From: Gordionus sp. m RMFG-2023
Taxonomy: Eukaryota > Nematomorpha > Gordioida > Chordodea > Parachordodidae
Assembly: GCF_954871325.1 (NCBI RefSeq)
Contig: NC_088775.1
Span: forward strand, 34,449,561 to 34,513,560
DNA length: 64,000 nt
Direction: 5' to 3'
The translations under genes and the position numbers were made by a program. Of this stretch, positions 11,589-23,540 are shown piece after piece; within the stretch, counting starts at the first letter, position 1; the number at the start of each line of letters is the position of its first letter. The notes beneath the pieces are model-generated. The model ran no database searches. It was not told where the DNA came from and was given only the letters and a program-made list of their open reading frames with translations.

Positions 11589-12707
11589 AAAAAAAAATGT
11601 TATGTTATTTTATAGTCCAATAATTTCTTTTTGGAAAGAGTTGAGTTTAAGTTGAAATAGGGGAACTTTTGTTGAAATGAGTAAGTTTATATTTTTTTTT
11701 GAAGTATTTGAGTTTGGATTGAAATAAGGGAATTGTTATTGAAATAATTTAATGCATTGTGTTATATATATTATAAGTCGGAAATAAGGAAGTTAGAAGT
11801 TTGGTTGAAATATTTGAGTATATGTTGATCATATGTATTAATGGAGTTATTATCAGTAAGTGAGTTTAGTATTAGTTTTGGGGTAGGGGGTGGTAAATTG
11901 GAGGGGTTCGCTTTTAATAAAGTATAAAAGGAATTATTTTTTTCGTTGGGGACATCATTGCAGGGCAGTGGGAATAGAGGGACCGGGGCAAATATAGTAT
12001 ATATATATATCAGCATACCCATAATTATGAATAAGAATGCAATATAGTTGGATTTTCCGGGATTTCAAAGTGCTTATAACTGTGCGACCAAACCAACGTC
12101 CCGATTCCTGGGCAAGAATGAGCTTCGGACAAATAACGCCGACTCAAATGGAACGCCATAGGCCGGAGAAGAGGACATTTAGCCAATCAGTGTCGCCATT
12201 TAGCTGCCAGTGTTCAACGTGGGAGCAGTCGGTGTGGGAGAATAAACAAGCAGGGAACAACACGGCAGTGACTGGCGAGTCGGAGATCCATTGGGGGGAA
12301 GTAGCTTGCCGAAGGATGAGCAGAGCGAAGGTGGATGGGATGAAGGAGGAGCGGAGACGCGAAACAATGCAGGGGTCGAGGAACGAGGGAAGTCAACGAA
12401 CAAGTCAGTGAAGAGGATAACGATACCGCGGATGCAAACGCAGAAGAATTGGGAGTTTTGGAGGAATATTTAACGCCGGAATTTCTGGACTGGCTTCAAT
12501 GCGGCGTTAGTGAGTTGGAGTCGTTATTGAGGCCAGATCCCGATGGGCCGGCGTGATGAATACTTGTGGGGGCGACGTGATGTGTTTGGATAATTTATTG
12601 ATTGTAATATTATTTTATTGTTTCGTGTATATTAGTTGTTTTATTTATTTTAGATAATATTTTTATTGTTTATGCTTTTTTTATTATTATTTTTTTGCGA
12701 TGTTTAA
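11589..12707 (+). repeat. Right inverted arm of gypsy relic (LTR-like plus leader)
   Basis: The mirror of 8351-9538. LTR-like sequence runs to about 12030 and is followed by the Gag-leader region. It contains the same words as the left arm (GGGACCGGGGCAAATATAGT, CAGCATACCCATAATTATGA). The outer end at 12707 is cut by the MITE at 12708. Confidence 0.85.
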
Positions 12708-12865
12708 CAGAGACCTGCAGGCTCGGTCCTAAGCCCGACCTGGCCGTATTTTAATTTTTTATATATATCTAGGACGGGCCGGGCCTAAAAATTTTTTTTA
12801 TAATATATCCGAGCCGGACCGGGCCTAAGATTGTTGAACCCGGGCCGGGCCTTAATATTTTTTAT
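12708..12865. mobile_element. hAT MITE family 1, left part only
   Basis: Starts CAGAGACCTGCAGG and carries CCGGGCC blocks like the full copies, but the matching right end is absent. It is inserted at the outer edge of the right gypsy arm, so it is younger than that arm. The right limit is approximate. Confidence 0.75.
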
Positions 12866-13013
12866 AAAAATTTATACATTATGAGTTAATTGTTATAAGA
12901 TTATATTATATTATAGTTATGATTAATATAATATTGGGTGATGGTTAACACTACACCCACAGATCGATCAAATTATTGTTTTCCTGTCAATTAAATTACG
13001 CATTAAGAATTGT

Positions 13014-14150
13014 TGCTCAAAATCCAAAGTAACTATTTAATTAATTTATTTAATTCAACATCTAAATCTTTAGCTTACATATTACTCCATTTTAAATAAT
13101 CAAATTTACTCAAAATCCAAAGTAACTAATTAATTTATTTATTTAATTCAACATCTAAATCTTTAGCTTACATATTACTCCAATTTAAACAATCAAATAA
13201 ACTCAAAATCCAAAGTAACTAATTAATTTATTTAATTCAACATCTAAATCTTTAGCTTTCATTCCATTTTAAACAATCAAATTTACTCAAAATCCAAAGT
13301 AACTAATTAATTTATTTATTTAATTCCACATCTAAATCTTTAGCTTACATATTACTCCATTTTAAACTATCAAATTTGCTCAAAATCCAAAGTAATTAAT
13401 TAATTTATTTTATTCAACATCTAAATCTTTAACTTACATATTACTCCATTTTATACAATCAAATTTACTCAAAATCCAAAGTAACTAATTAATTAATTTA
13501 TTTAATTCAACATCTAAATCTTTAGCTTACATATTACTCCATTTTAAACAATCAAATTTACTCTAAATCCAAATTAACTAATTAATTAATTTATTTAATT
13601 CAACATCTAAATCTTACATATTACTCCATTTTAAACAATCAAATTTACTCAAAATCCAAAGTAACTAATTAATTCATTTATTTAATTCAACATCTAAATC
13701 TTTAGCTTACATATTACTCCATTTTAAACAATCAAATTTACTCAAAATCCAAAGTAATTAATTTATTTAATTCAACATCTAAATCTTTAGCTTACATATT
13801 ACTCCATTTTAAACAATCAAATTTACTCAAAATCCAAAGTAACTAATTAATTTATTTAATTCAACATCTAAATCTTTAGCTTACATATTACTCCATTTTA
13901 AACAATCAAATTTACTCAAAATCCAAAGTAACTAATTAATTTATTTAATTCAACATCTAAATCTTTAGCTTACATATTACTCCATTTTAAACAATCAAAT
14001 TTACTCAAAATCCAAAGTAACTAATTAATTTATTTAATTCAACATCTAAATCTTTAACTTACATATTACTCCATTTTAAACAATCAAATTTTCTCAAAAT
14101 CCAAAGTAATTTATTTATTTAAATCAACATCTAAATCTTTGGCTTATATA
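13014..14150. repeat. Satellite array, about 13 copies of an 89-bp unit
   Basis: A head-to-tail array whose unit contains CAAAATCCAAAGTAACT, TTCAACATCTAAATC and CATATTACTCCATTTTAAAC. CTCAAAATCC-type starts recur at 13016, 13109, 13202, 13286, 13379, 13470, about 13560, 13648, 13740, 13826, 13915, 14004 and 14093. The spacing is 84-93 bp, exactly 89 bp in the last units. Central and right-hand units are nearly identical and the edge units are more divergent, as expected from unequal exchange. Confidence 0.95.
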
Positions 14151-14621
14151 TTATTTCATAGATTATGGCACTAAAAAATACAAATGGTATAATCAATAAA
14201 ATTAAAAATAATGTATAATCTTTTAGAACTAATAATCTAAAAAGCGATATTTGGACAAAATTTCATATCATTGTAGATGAAAATAAAAAATATTGGATAT
14301 GTACAATGTAAGAATTGTACCAATTTATTATCTTATAATTATAATCATGATACATCTCATTTAAGAAGACATAAATGTGATAGTAAATCCATGAAAATTA
14401 ATAAAAAAATTTTTACACCTGAAAAATGGACCTATAAATCTACTCTAATATATTTGAAAGAAAAATTTATAGATCATTCTTTAACTCTTTGCGCAAAAGA
14501 TATTAGACCTTTCGAAATGATAGCTGGGAATGGGTTTCTTGAATTCAGCCAGGCTCTAATCGATGTAGGGGCAAAGTATGGTAAAATAGATGTCAAATCA
14601 TTGATTTCACATCCCACCACT

Positions 14622-16320
14622 CAGAGTTGGGCAGTACCGCGAATACTTGTATCTAAGATACAAGATCCTTTTGTATCTTGTACTCAGTATCTTTTTGACA
14701 TTTCTAATAAGATACTTGTATCTGTATCTAAGATCCTTTATTCTGAAAAGAATCTTGTATCTTTTTCATTTTCTTGACTAAAGATACAGATACAGATTCT
14801 TTTTAATATTCATGTTTAAAATTTTACATATCACAGTATATATTTTATTTTCTTCGAAAATTTTGTATTAATTTCCATATTTCTGCTATATTTTAATATA
14901 TTGACAGCTAAATTTTTCTGTAAAATAAACAACTCATATTAAGGTAGAAAGATAAAAAATAACACCAAAACGAAATAAGTATAGATTATATTTTATATAT
15001 AAATGTACCTCGATAGAATATCATTACCAATTTTATGCAATATTTTTATATTGTAGGATGATTACCACTCATGGTGTGAAATTTATTTATAGAAAAAGTT
15101 CCCCTGAATTATATCCCAATCTTGAAATTTGGAAATTTTTTTAAAAAAAAAGTTAAAAAAGACAATTTACAGGCTAGATGTAAAACCTGTATAAACAAAA
15201 AAATGATAAATTAAGCACAATTTTGTTAAACATAATAAAGTATATTATTTATGTGTAATTAAAAGGGGGCATCATAGGTTATCTTAAATTCAAGTTTACA
15301 ATATTGTCTACCTTTATTAAAAGCTGCCTAGATGGTATGGGCAAAAGATTTTAAGAAAATATTTTCCTATGATTCGAATATAATGTGGCTTTTTTGATAT
15401 CAAAATCACATCCATATTTTAAGAACTTATCGATTGAGTCGGATTATAAAAAAGATAATTTCAAAATTTCTTAATAAGAGAAGCCCTGAATAAAAATAAC
15501 ACCAAAACGAAATAAGTATAGATTATATTTTATATATAAATGTACCTCGATAGAATATCATTACCAATTTTATGCAATATTTTTATATTGTAGGATGATT
15601 ACCACTCATGGTGTGAAATTTATTTATAGAAAAAGTTCCCCTGAATTATATCCCAATCTTGAATAATCAAGATCAAACGATGTTTATTTTTCTTTTAGTG
15701 AAACAAATGATGCTGAGTTCAATGATACAAATAATATTGAGCTGGAGGTTTTAAATTATATTAAGTCGAGAATATATTATAAATGCTTAATTATTATCCT
15801 TCCATTAAGGAAATATGTAATACTGTAATACCTTCAACAGCTCCATTTAGGGTTATTTAGTTTTGGTACAATGTTAAGTACGCCGAAACGGCAAAGGTCT
15901 GATGATAAATTATTTGAAAAATTTGATTGTCTTATAATGAATGTATCTTAAATACTCTGCAAATTAATATTTCAATTCAACTCCAATTGGTAAAATGCCT
16001 GATTTTTATAATTAACTCGTCATTAAATGTTTTATAAATTATTGTAAATATTCATTCTTGTTATATGTGTATGTTATGTTCTTCACAAATAAATAGTAAA
16101 AATTGTATTTTATAAGCTATTCTAATTTAATTGGTAATGATAATTTAAAAGTATCTTGTATTTAAGATACTCTAATTAAGTAAAAGATACAAGAATCTTT
16201 TATCTTGTATCTTTTTGATATTTTGAAAAAGATACTAGTATCTGTATCTAAGATTCATTTTTTCACAAAGAATCTGTATCTGTATCTAGATTCTTTTTCA
16301 AGAGGACCTGCCCAACTCTG
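14622..16320. mobile_element. hAT element inserted in the BED-hAT
   Basis: A 1699-bp element with perfect 13-bp inverted ends CAGAGTTGGGCAG / CTGCCCAACTCTG and an exact 8-bp target duplication CCACCACT (14614-14621 and 16321-16328). Subterminal regions on both sides are packed with AAGATAC/GTATCTT words, likely transposase-binding repeats. Internally it keeps scraps of its own hAT transposase: VIPSTAP at about 15830 and STPKRQRSDDKLFEKF at about 15880-15925 resemble the C-terminal 'iPaTSaP...tpkRnrLs...le'. The transposase is broken and part of the element is duplicated internally. Confidence 0.93.
14955..15663. repeat. 172-bp direct duplication inside the hAT
   Basis: Positions 14955-15126 and 15492-15663 are essentially identical and 537 bp apart. 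Both carry TAACACCAAAACGAAATAAG and GGATGATTACCACTCATGG. The near identity shows a recent internal duplication, younger than most transposase decay. Confidence 0.9.
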
Positions 16321-16750
16321 CCACCACTCTATCACGCCACATTAAGGAAAAATGTGAGAAAATAAGAAACATTTTTGTTGACACTATTACACCAGTAATA
16401 AAAAATCGATTTATGGCTGCTTCCACTGATATATGGTGCGATGACCATAAAAAGAACTCGTTTATAACGGTTAACATGCACTATATATCAGATGACTGGA
16501 AGTTAGTAAGAGAAACCTATTTACTGCTAAATTTAAAGAAGTGTCAAAGACTAGCAAGGTAGTTAAGGATGAACTATTAAAAAATCTTCACAATTTTAAT
16601 TTTAACACTAAAGATTTTATTAATATAATATTTGTTACAGATCAAGGTAGAAATATTATAAAAGCATTGGAGTTAAATGAACGATTAAATTGTTTTTGTC
16701 ATATATTAAACACAATTTTAAGAAATTCATTTAACTTGAAATATTTTGAA

Positions 16751-18535
16751 CATTGGCATACGCAGCGGAGGGCCCCCCCCCCCCCCCAAAACCAAAAAAT
16801 GCAGATGCAGGATATATTTTTCAAAAATATTATTGTTTATATTAATTTATATTTGTTAATATTTATTCGTATCTCATATTAAATATATATTTAATTATAT
16901 TTATTATCACATTTATCTACTAAGTTATTTTATCAATTAATTTCTATTTCAAGTTTTCCGGCGTAATATTTACTTATTATTTTCAAATTTTTTAGTGGCG
17001 TAATATTTATCTACCATTTTCAAATTTATAGTCAAATAATAATTATTTCTGAAACTTCTTGTCCAACAGGAAAAAAGAAATTGCAACCTGGTCCAACGAG
17101 ATAGAGTCTCTGCCATCAAGCAGTAACAGCTTTTAAGTAGTTAGAAGAGCCAATTATTTGCTATAACTGAAATATCACAATGGCCTGAAAGAAATATTTC
17201 CTCAGAAGCAAGAAAATTATTGGATTCAATGCCTATTCCAAATTTTATTTCTCATTAGAATGTATTATTTAATTATACAACTATTTTAAGTATTACTTTT
17301 CAAAAACATGACATTGACTTGATTAAGAAGATGAGAATAGCGGAGAGCATTTTATCAGAACTCAAGGAAATAAGGGCTAATGTTGATGAAGAATTTTATA
17401 TTTTATTGTTGAGTCAAAGCAGAGCTATACGTGTTTAATATTTGTCTCTCTCGACTTGTAGCAAGGCAAGCTCATCGTTAAAACATTAATATAGGATCAG
17501 TAGAAGAGTATATCTTAAATACAGATACATTTGTAACCCAAATAAATGAATTTTTAATTCATCATGCAGCACCTACTAATCTGCAAATATTAATTCCACA
17601 AAAGCCTTCCCAACCTTTTTCTGATGGTGATAGAAAAAAAAAATTTGTTAGATTTTTATTATGAAGATGTTAAAGTATCTTATGATACCTTACTAGCTGA
17701 AAAACTATGTTTATAAGATTAACTATGGTTGATATAGTCCCAAAAAATGCTATTAATGCTCTGCATTATTTCAAACACATTTTAGATTAAATTCCCAATG
17801 TATTAAAGAGGTTTATATTCTTTCCATTAGTAAACTAATGACAATGAGAGAACATTCTCTTTTTTAAGAAGAATAACAGACTGCAGAAGTACGATTTGCG
17901 GGGCACGGCCCGGATTTTTTTAAAACATTTTTTACGGCCCTGGCCTAGGTTTTTTTTAAAAAAAATTCAGGTCCGGCCCGGCTTTTTTTAAAGTAAAATT
18001 TTCAGGCCAGACCCGGATTTTTTAAAAATAAATTATATTTATTTTTGATTTTTATAGCTAATAACGATTTCAAATATAGGCTGTTTTAAAAAATACAGCC
18101 CGGATTGGGTGTTTTTTTAAAATAATTCAGGCCCGGCTTGGGTGTTTTTTTTAAAAAATTTCTACCCCGGCCCGGGTATATTTAAAAAGGATCTTTTGAA
18201 TATTCATAGGCATTTGACGACAAGCAAGGATGAGATAATTGAAAAATTAGCTCAATCACAACGAAGATTGGATTTTACATTGTAAATATATAACATACAA
18301 AATACAATTATTCCTAAGAAACATTTTGTGTAAAGGCTCAAAAAATTCAAATTTCTATTTTGGGTCATTTAAGTGATTCTTTACATATAATTTTTTTATA
18401 ATTCACATTAATTTAAAATTGTGTATTAGAAATAGTTATTAGTCCTAATTAATTTATGCTTGATATTTTTAGAAAACAATAATATTTCTTAAAAAATTCC
18501 CCCCCCCCCAGACCAAATTCCTGCGTACGCGCCTG
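16751..18535 (+). mobile_element. hAT element with GCGTACGCAG ends, copy 1
   Basis: Starts CATTGGCATACGCAGCGG and ends CCTGCGTACGCGCCTG. Next to each end is a homopolymer: 15 Cs at 16773-16787 and 11 Cs at 18499-18509. Inside are scraps of a hAT transposase of the kind with a C-terminal dimerisation region. A broken FSFLRRI-like motif lies at about 17845-17870, and after the MITE the segment NIHRHLTTSKDEIIEKLAQS (18195-18260) leads into a terminal stop. A second copy lies at 36143-37774 in the opposite orientation. The target duplication of this copy is not exact. Confidence 0.85.
17877..18190. mobile_element. hAT MITE family 1 inside the GCGTACGCAG hAT
   Basis: Starts CAGACTGCAGAAGTAC and carries CCGGCCC blocks with T/A runs. 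Its far end is truncated at the TATATTTAAAAAGG junction. The same insertion, with the same truncation, sits in the other hAT copy at 36327-36609, so it entered before the host hAT was copied. Confidence 0.85.
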
Positions 18536-18980
18536 GTATTGTAACATGATTAAAATATATCTAATAAAATAGTGTTTGAATTTTTGGAGTGGAACCACCT
18601 TTTTTAATATGTGTCCCTATTTACTTCAGATGATATAGTCAGAAATATATATAGAAGAGCGAGGACTTTAAATTTCATAAATTCCGTTCATAATTTTTGA
18701 CAGCAATTAGTAAAAACTGAATAAACCTTCGTAAGCACATAAAACCCTGTCACTTAAGTACTGAGACAGTTCAAATATAATTTTGCTTATTCCTTTAACT
18801 CCCGCTCCCATCGATGCATTTTTTTAAATATTTTATGTGGGATAATTATTAAAATGATTTATAACATAAATAGCCACTTATAAGTTGGGTCTTGGTATTA
18901 TTTACCACTAGATAAAATATCTTAAAACTGTTTTTTATTTGAAATATACATTTTTTTATAGTTAAATTGCAAAAAAATAG
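18536..18980. other. AT-rich, SLC6 intron
   Basis: No gene or repeat is recognised. The stretch ends with the acceptor AAAAAAATAG in front of the SLC6 exon at 18981. Confidence 0.4.
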
Positions 18981-19087
18981 GAAGTCAGCGATTTGTGGAC
19001 GACATACAATGCATGTTAGAAGGAAATTTAAAAGGTGCCCTTGTTTGGAAAATATTATGGTCCGTTGTCAACCCTATAATTTTATGC
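18981..19087 (+). CDS. SLC6 transporter exon (TM11 region)
   Basis: The frame (after two bases completing a glycine) reads SQRFVDDIQCMLEGNLKGAL followed by VWKILWSVVNPIILC. This is the SLC6 pattern '(Y)G..RFcdDIe.MlG..pg..Wri.W.fv.P..l' before and into TM11. The RF.DDI and W..LW motifs are kept. The exon ends at TTATGC|GTATGT, a strong donor. Its length, 2 + 105 bases, leaves phase 0 for the next exon. Together with the two exons downstream it encodes the TM11-TM12-tail of a Na+/Cl--dependent transporter at the plasma membrane. Which substrate it carries cannot be told from this part. Confidence 0.9.
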
Positions 19088-19342
19088 GTATGTCTGATAT
19101 TTATAATAATATATTAAATTCTACATAATTTATAAAAAATATTCTCTTATTCTGTTTGCATGCCATACCTTTGGTAAAAAATTGGAAAGATTAACATAAT
19201 GTGTATGTTAATATATATCTTTTTAAAACTAAATTACTCCCTAAATAGAAAAACCGATTATATAATTATTCATCATTCCTTTGTATCATAATTTAAACCA
19301 AATATTTTAACCTAAATTTTTTTTTATTTAAAAATATATTAG

Positions 19343-19513
19343 ACTATTATAGTTTCGAATATACTGTATCATGTACCTATTAAATATGGAAATTACATAT
19401 ATCCTCAATGGTCTATTAGAATGGGCTGGGCCATCAGTTGTTTTAGCCTGATCCCCATTCCAATTTACGCTATTTGTTACCTATATTGCTTTCCTGGCGA
19501 AACTTTTATAAAA
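19343..19513 (+). CDS. SLC6 transporter exon (TM12)
   Basis: 171 bases, 57 codons in phase 0 at both ends. It begins TIIVSNILYHVPIKYGNYIY and continues PQWSIRMGWAISCFSLIPIP, then a hydrophobic stretch ending CFPGETFIK. This is the family pattern 'YKPLTYG.Y.YP.WA..iGW.ia.sS.i.iP.ya.y......PGT'. The P.W, GW and PG landmarks are all present. The acceptor is ATATTAG before 19343 and the donor is AAA|GTATTAA after 19513. Confidence 0.92.
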
Positions 19514-20166
19514 GTATTAAAACATATTTTCTGTTTATATTTTTTGCCATTATTATTTGCATGCATTAAAAAACGAAATGAATTATAAGAATTACTTAAG
19601 TATGCTCTTCAGAGCAAAATAATTATTAAATATTAACGGCTATCTTGTGATAATATAGACAAAACAAATTTAAGATTAAATATTCGAATTATTTTACATA
19701 AATAGCTATTATTCTGTTTGTCGTATTCATACGAATCGGATAATTTATTGATATCAGAAAGTGGATTTTATCAAGCATAGAGAATGGTTAGAATTCAAAA
19801 ATTGAATGAGAAACAAAGAAAATTTACTGTCCATCAGAGAACCATAGGACTAGATCTAGAATTCAGTCCAGGGTCTAAGAATAAAAAATTTACACAAGAC
19901 GGGGGAATCATATAATGGAATATTTAACATTCATTAGTTTCTCATACTTTCAATTTCCTTTTGTAAAATGACACAATATTAAAAATTTATAATCAAAATT
20001 TTATCTCAGAAGGGCTTACAAATATAAATTCTTATGTAAGTAAGTTGATCTCTTGATAAATTGGGTACCATATTAAGCAACATTATATGTATTGCAACGA
20101 TTTAATAATTTTTACATAATTTGATAAGTTATATATTTTTACATTTGCTATTATAACACATTAAAG

Positions 20167-20340
20167 CGTCTTAAAATGTCTCTTCGGCCATCAGAATGGG
20201 ATTCGATTCGTAGCGCAAAAGCCAGACCTGTTATAAGATTCGAATTGCTGCCGAAAGAGGTGTATCGTGACATAAATAAAATACTTTTATACTTTAATGA
20301 ACTTATATTTAGATTCAATAATCATACTTTAAATTTCTAA
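20167..20340 (+). CDS. SLC6 transporter terminal exon
   Basis: Joined to the previous exon it reads GETFIK-RLKMSLRPSEWDSI, the family's 'PGtf.eRLk..l.P...W' just after TM12. It continues with a cytoplasmic tail to TAA at 20338-20340, 58 codons including the stop. The acceptor is CATTAAAG before 20167. All three junctions keep frame, which strongly supports the model. The tail after residue 30 is of unknown pattern. An alternative donor at GAG|GTGTAT (about 20266) could splice to a further exon, which I did not find. Confidence 0.85.
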   Translation, partial: RLKMSLRPSEWDSIRSAKARPVIRFELLPKEVYRDINKILLYFNELIFRFNNHTLNF

Positions 20341-21136
20341 AATGATTACCTTAATGTTTTAAACTTATATAACTTCCATTCTATAAACTTTAACCAAAAT
20401 TTTGAAGGTTTTATTTAAATTTTATACTCTTCGAAGATTGCGATATATACATTGTCAATAATTTTATAGTGTTAACCTTTTTTATTGTTTGTTTTACCGA
20501 TGCTTTCAAATTATATATATTTATAAAAGTTATTATGACGTTGTTTATAATTCTTATATGTCATCACAAAGGGGAATAAAAATTAAATCAATAGATGGTG
20601 TTCAATTTATTTTATTAATCAGCTGTTTCATACAAATATTGTATAATTTGTATTTAATTTGCCAGTGGCGTAACTTGTCTTTTTCTGGTAGCTATTTATC
20701 ATGTTAGAAAGAAATAGGGAATGATAAAAGTATTCATAATTATTTCAAAAAAAACTGACACGAAGAATAAAGTTTATTTAATTCTATTGAATTATAATAG
20801 CTGCTAACCCGTCAAGAATGACCGGTGAATCAGACATTTTCCTTCATATGATGATAGATAAATCAGAAATTTAACTTTTATCTACAATTTTTTACCTCTT
20901 TCCGAAAAAATTTAATATTGATTTTGCCTACTTTATTTTTTATTGCATACTTTACTGACTATTTATTAATGTTCTTCAAAACCTGCATATTACTATAATA
21001 GAATATAAATTACTATTTTTATGTCTAAAAACTATAATATTAGGCCATACTATGCAAAAATTTAGTCGTGACATTCCGCTTGAGACATTTTTATATTATG
21101 CATAATGACTCATTATTACCACTCACATCATCCTGA

Positions 21137-21175
21137 AACCAGAGCTCCCATTAGTCAGCATCGCTGTTCGCTCAT
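21137..21175 (-). repeat. Isolated copy of the AGCAATGCTGACTAATG motif
   Basis: CAGAGCTCCCATTAGTCAGC followed by ATCGCTG is the reverse complement of a motif repeated four times at 62354-62850 beside the Helitron relic. It probably marks an end or fragment of the same repeat family. Confidence 0.6.
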
Positions 21176-23337
21176 CATAGCGTGAAAGTGGGAGATGGAT
21201 TTTAGGAGAGCAAAGAAAGGGAAAAAGAAGGAAGAAATAAAAAATAGAAAAGCAAAGATATGAAGGAAGAATTCTAAAAATTATATAATAAGCAGACTTG
21301 GTTATAAATTTTCAACCCATTTGTAGCTACATTGGCATATCTCCATATAAATTTTTTATTGCCAAATCCCCTAGATCTGAATTTCTCATCTCTAAATGTA
21401 TAATCAGTATTTATAAATTGTCAGGAATTTTTTTATAGTATTTCATATATTCCTTTTTTCCAACAATGTTAAGGGGAATGAAACAGGTGACCTAGCTCAT
21501 GTTGATGTAGCAATTTCATAATATCTAAAAAAAAATTTATCTTTATGTCCGATTCGCCTTCATTTTTTTTACCTTTTATTTGAATTTATGATCTAAAAAA
21601 TTTATTATTGCTAGATGAGAGTTATGCATACCTTATTGTCCATTTTGAAGAAATATTTATTTTGGGAAAAAGCCTTGAAAATATTAATTTATATAAAATT
21701 GAAATAAGGAATAGTAGTGACGATGCCAAATTATATTTAAAAAAATTTTTTTGATTAAAAAACATATGTATGGCCTTACAAAACCCTCGTCTAGCAAAAT
21801 TAAACTTATAGGTCATAAATTACAAATATATAAAAATGCATTTAATAATATTTTTAAATTGTGCACATAAATATATTTTCAGATATTATGAAATCGATAT
21901 ATTGAAAAGGTATATTCACATAAATGGTCTGCAATTTTTTTTTTGTATATAAATTTATTGAATTCTAATATTTCATAGAAGTAATCCATAATATATAGTG
22001 TTTTTAATTTAACTACTCCCCAAGATTATAAATAGTTGTTTATTTTGGTTCAACAACAAATATTAAAAAATTCTAAATAAATTTATTGCTTAAAATAATT
22101 TTGTGAATCAATGGTATTGCACTTTTAATTGAGATTGATTTTTTTATATATATTTAAATTTGTATTGATATTTTATATAACTTTAATTGGTATTATTTGA
22201 CAATAACCTATTTCGATTATTTTAGCCTGTAACCTTGTTTTTGTTTAAATTGCTTTTGTAATATATATATACCTCATTGTTAGTTAGTTTTTTTATTAGT
22301 TAGATAATATAATAGAAAATACGTTTTATTAATATAATGAATTTTTAGTACCGAATCATATAACATGCACAAAATTATAATATAAAATAATTTAAGAAAT
22401 AGTCTTAAATAATTAACTTATAGCTTAACAATTAATATATACTCATATAAAAAAAAATTAATGGTGGTAAGCAAGGATTTATATATTGCTTTACATGAGA
22501 TAAAATTTCCTTCGCAATCTTGAACTGATATATCCATAGATTTTAAAGAGGGAAAAAATATTAATCAATAACTTCATTTAATGTTAAATTATTATTGTTT
22601 ATCTTTGTATTTGAGTAGTTCCAACTAATTATGCACATGTGATTTACATTTTTTTATATCAATGAACCTATTTCTTTTTAATGTTTTCATATGACGCAAA
22701 TGGTTATTTATTTTAGAAAAAATTGGTGATCCCAATAATGATAAATATGAATAATGCCATTCAAATGAAAACATTAAAATTAAATGTCCTAACCAGAACG
22801 CATAGCATATTATTGTGCTCTAAATCATATCTGAAACTAATAAATATCTGAATTAATAATTTTTTGAAAAGAATTGGGAAACATTGTAGCAAACTTTGAA
22901 ACTATGAATCGGATATCATAGAAACTATTAATTTTTCTTTCCGAGTATAAAGAAAAAGTTGAATTTTTTTTTAGAAAAAGGACCAGTATTGAATTTGGCA
23001 TTACTTTTTAGAAGTGAAAGAGAAGCGCATTTAATATGATATTATCGGAATAACTCGGATTATTTCACTTAAAGAAAATATGTTAAAAAAAACTTACTTT
23101 ACAATTTTCTATTGCAATATTTTAATTTACTTTTTATTTTAAAACTAGGTGCTGGCTTCTCTTCTAAGCAAGACCTCAAAATTAGAAATTATAATTATAA
23201 TTGAGCAATATTACACATCGTCAAAATTTATTATTAAACATCTTAAACTTAAGAAATATAATTATATTAAATTACTAAATATAGAGATTGAAAATTAAAA
23301 TAAATTATCAAATAAAATTATTTGACAAGGTGATAAA

Positions 23338-23540
23338 TAGTGTTTGAACGGCTCAATTTTTAAAAACGGCTAACCCAATATTTAAGCAAAAAAAATATTA
23401 AGCAGGCCTAAAGATTTCGCTCATATAAGGCAAAGGCAGAAAGGTTTGCAACATCTATTAACGTAATACCGAGGCTTGCGTTATATTTTTGGATATAAAA
23501 TTGGGTTAACCGTTTTTAAAAATGAGTTACAAACAAACTC
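23338..23540. mobile_element. Inverted-repeat MITE, TAGTGTTG family
   Basis: Starts TAGTGTTTGAACGGCTCA. Long inverted arms face each other (TTTTTAAAAACGGCTAACCC on the left and GGGTTAACCGTTTTTAAAAA on the right). It is related to the MITEs at 30620 and 38927. The right end and target duplication are decayed, so it is older than those. Confidence 0.7.

Larger units (their letters stand above)
8351..12707 (+). mobile_element. Rearranged Ty3/gypsy LTR element relic with inverted arms
   Basis: A fossil of the same Ty3/gypsy lineage as the element at 44258-50326. The centre carries plus-strand integrase pieces. Each side holds a Gag-leader/LTR-like block, and these two blocks are inverted relative to each other, so the order is leader and LTR-like (reversed), integrase, LTR-like, leader (forward). 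Inverted terminal blocks of this kind are a known outcome of self-integration or of two copies colliding. It is clearly broken in many places, with protease, RT and RNase H missing. It is much GC-richer than the surrounding DNA and than its relative at 44 kb. The right end is interrupted by a hAT MITE. Confidence 0.8.
14161..16750 (+). pseudogene. BED-finger hAT transposase relic, split by a hAT insertion
   Basis: The outer hAT transposase has two parts around the insertion at 14622-16320. The left part (14240-14621) has a BED-like finger, CKNC followed by HLRRHKC, then a segment with FTPEKWTYKSTLIYLKEKF. The right part (16329-16750) has the RNase H-like core with STDIWCDD (first catalytic Asp), FVTDQGRNIIKAL (second Asp) and RLNCFCHILNTILRN. 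One copy of CCACCACT lies on each side of the insertion. The right side is cut by another hAT at 16751. The C-terminal dimerisation domain was not found beyond 18535. The element's own ends were not identified. Confidence 0.8.

Noticed and set aside
13014-14150. CRISPR-like array
   Set aside because: Adjacent units are identical along their whole length with no unique spacers, and the genome is eukaryotic; it is a satellite.
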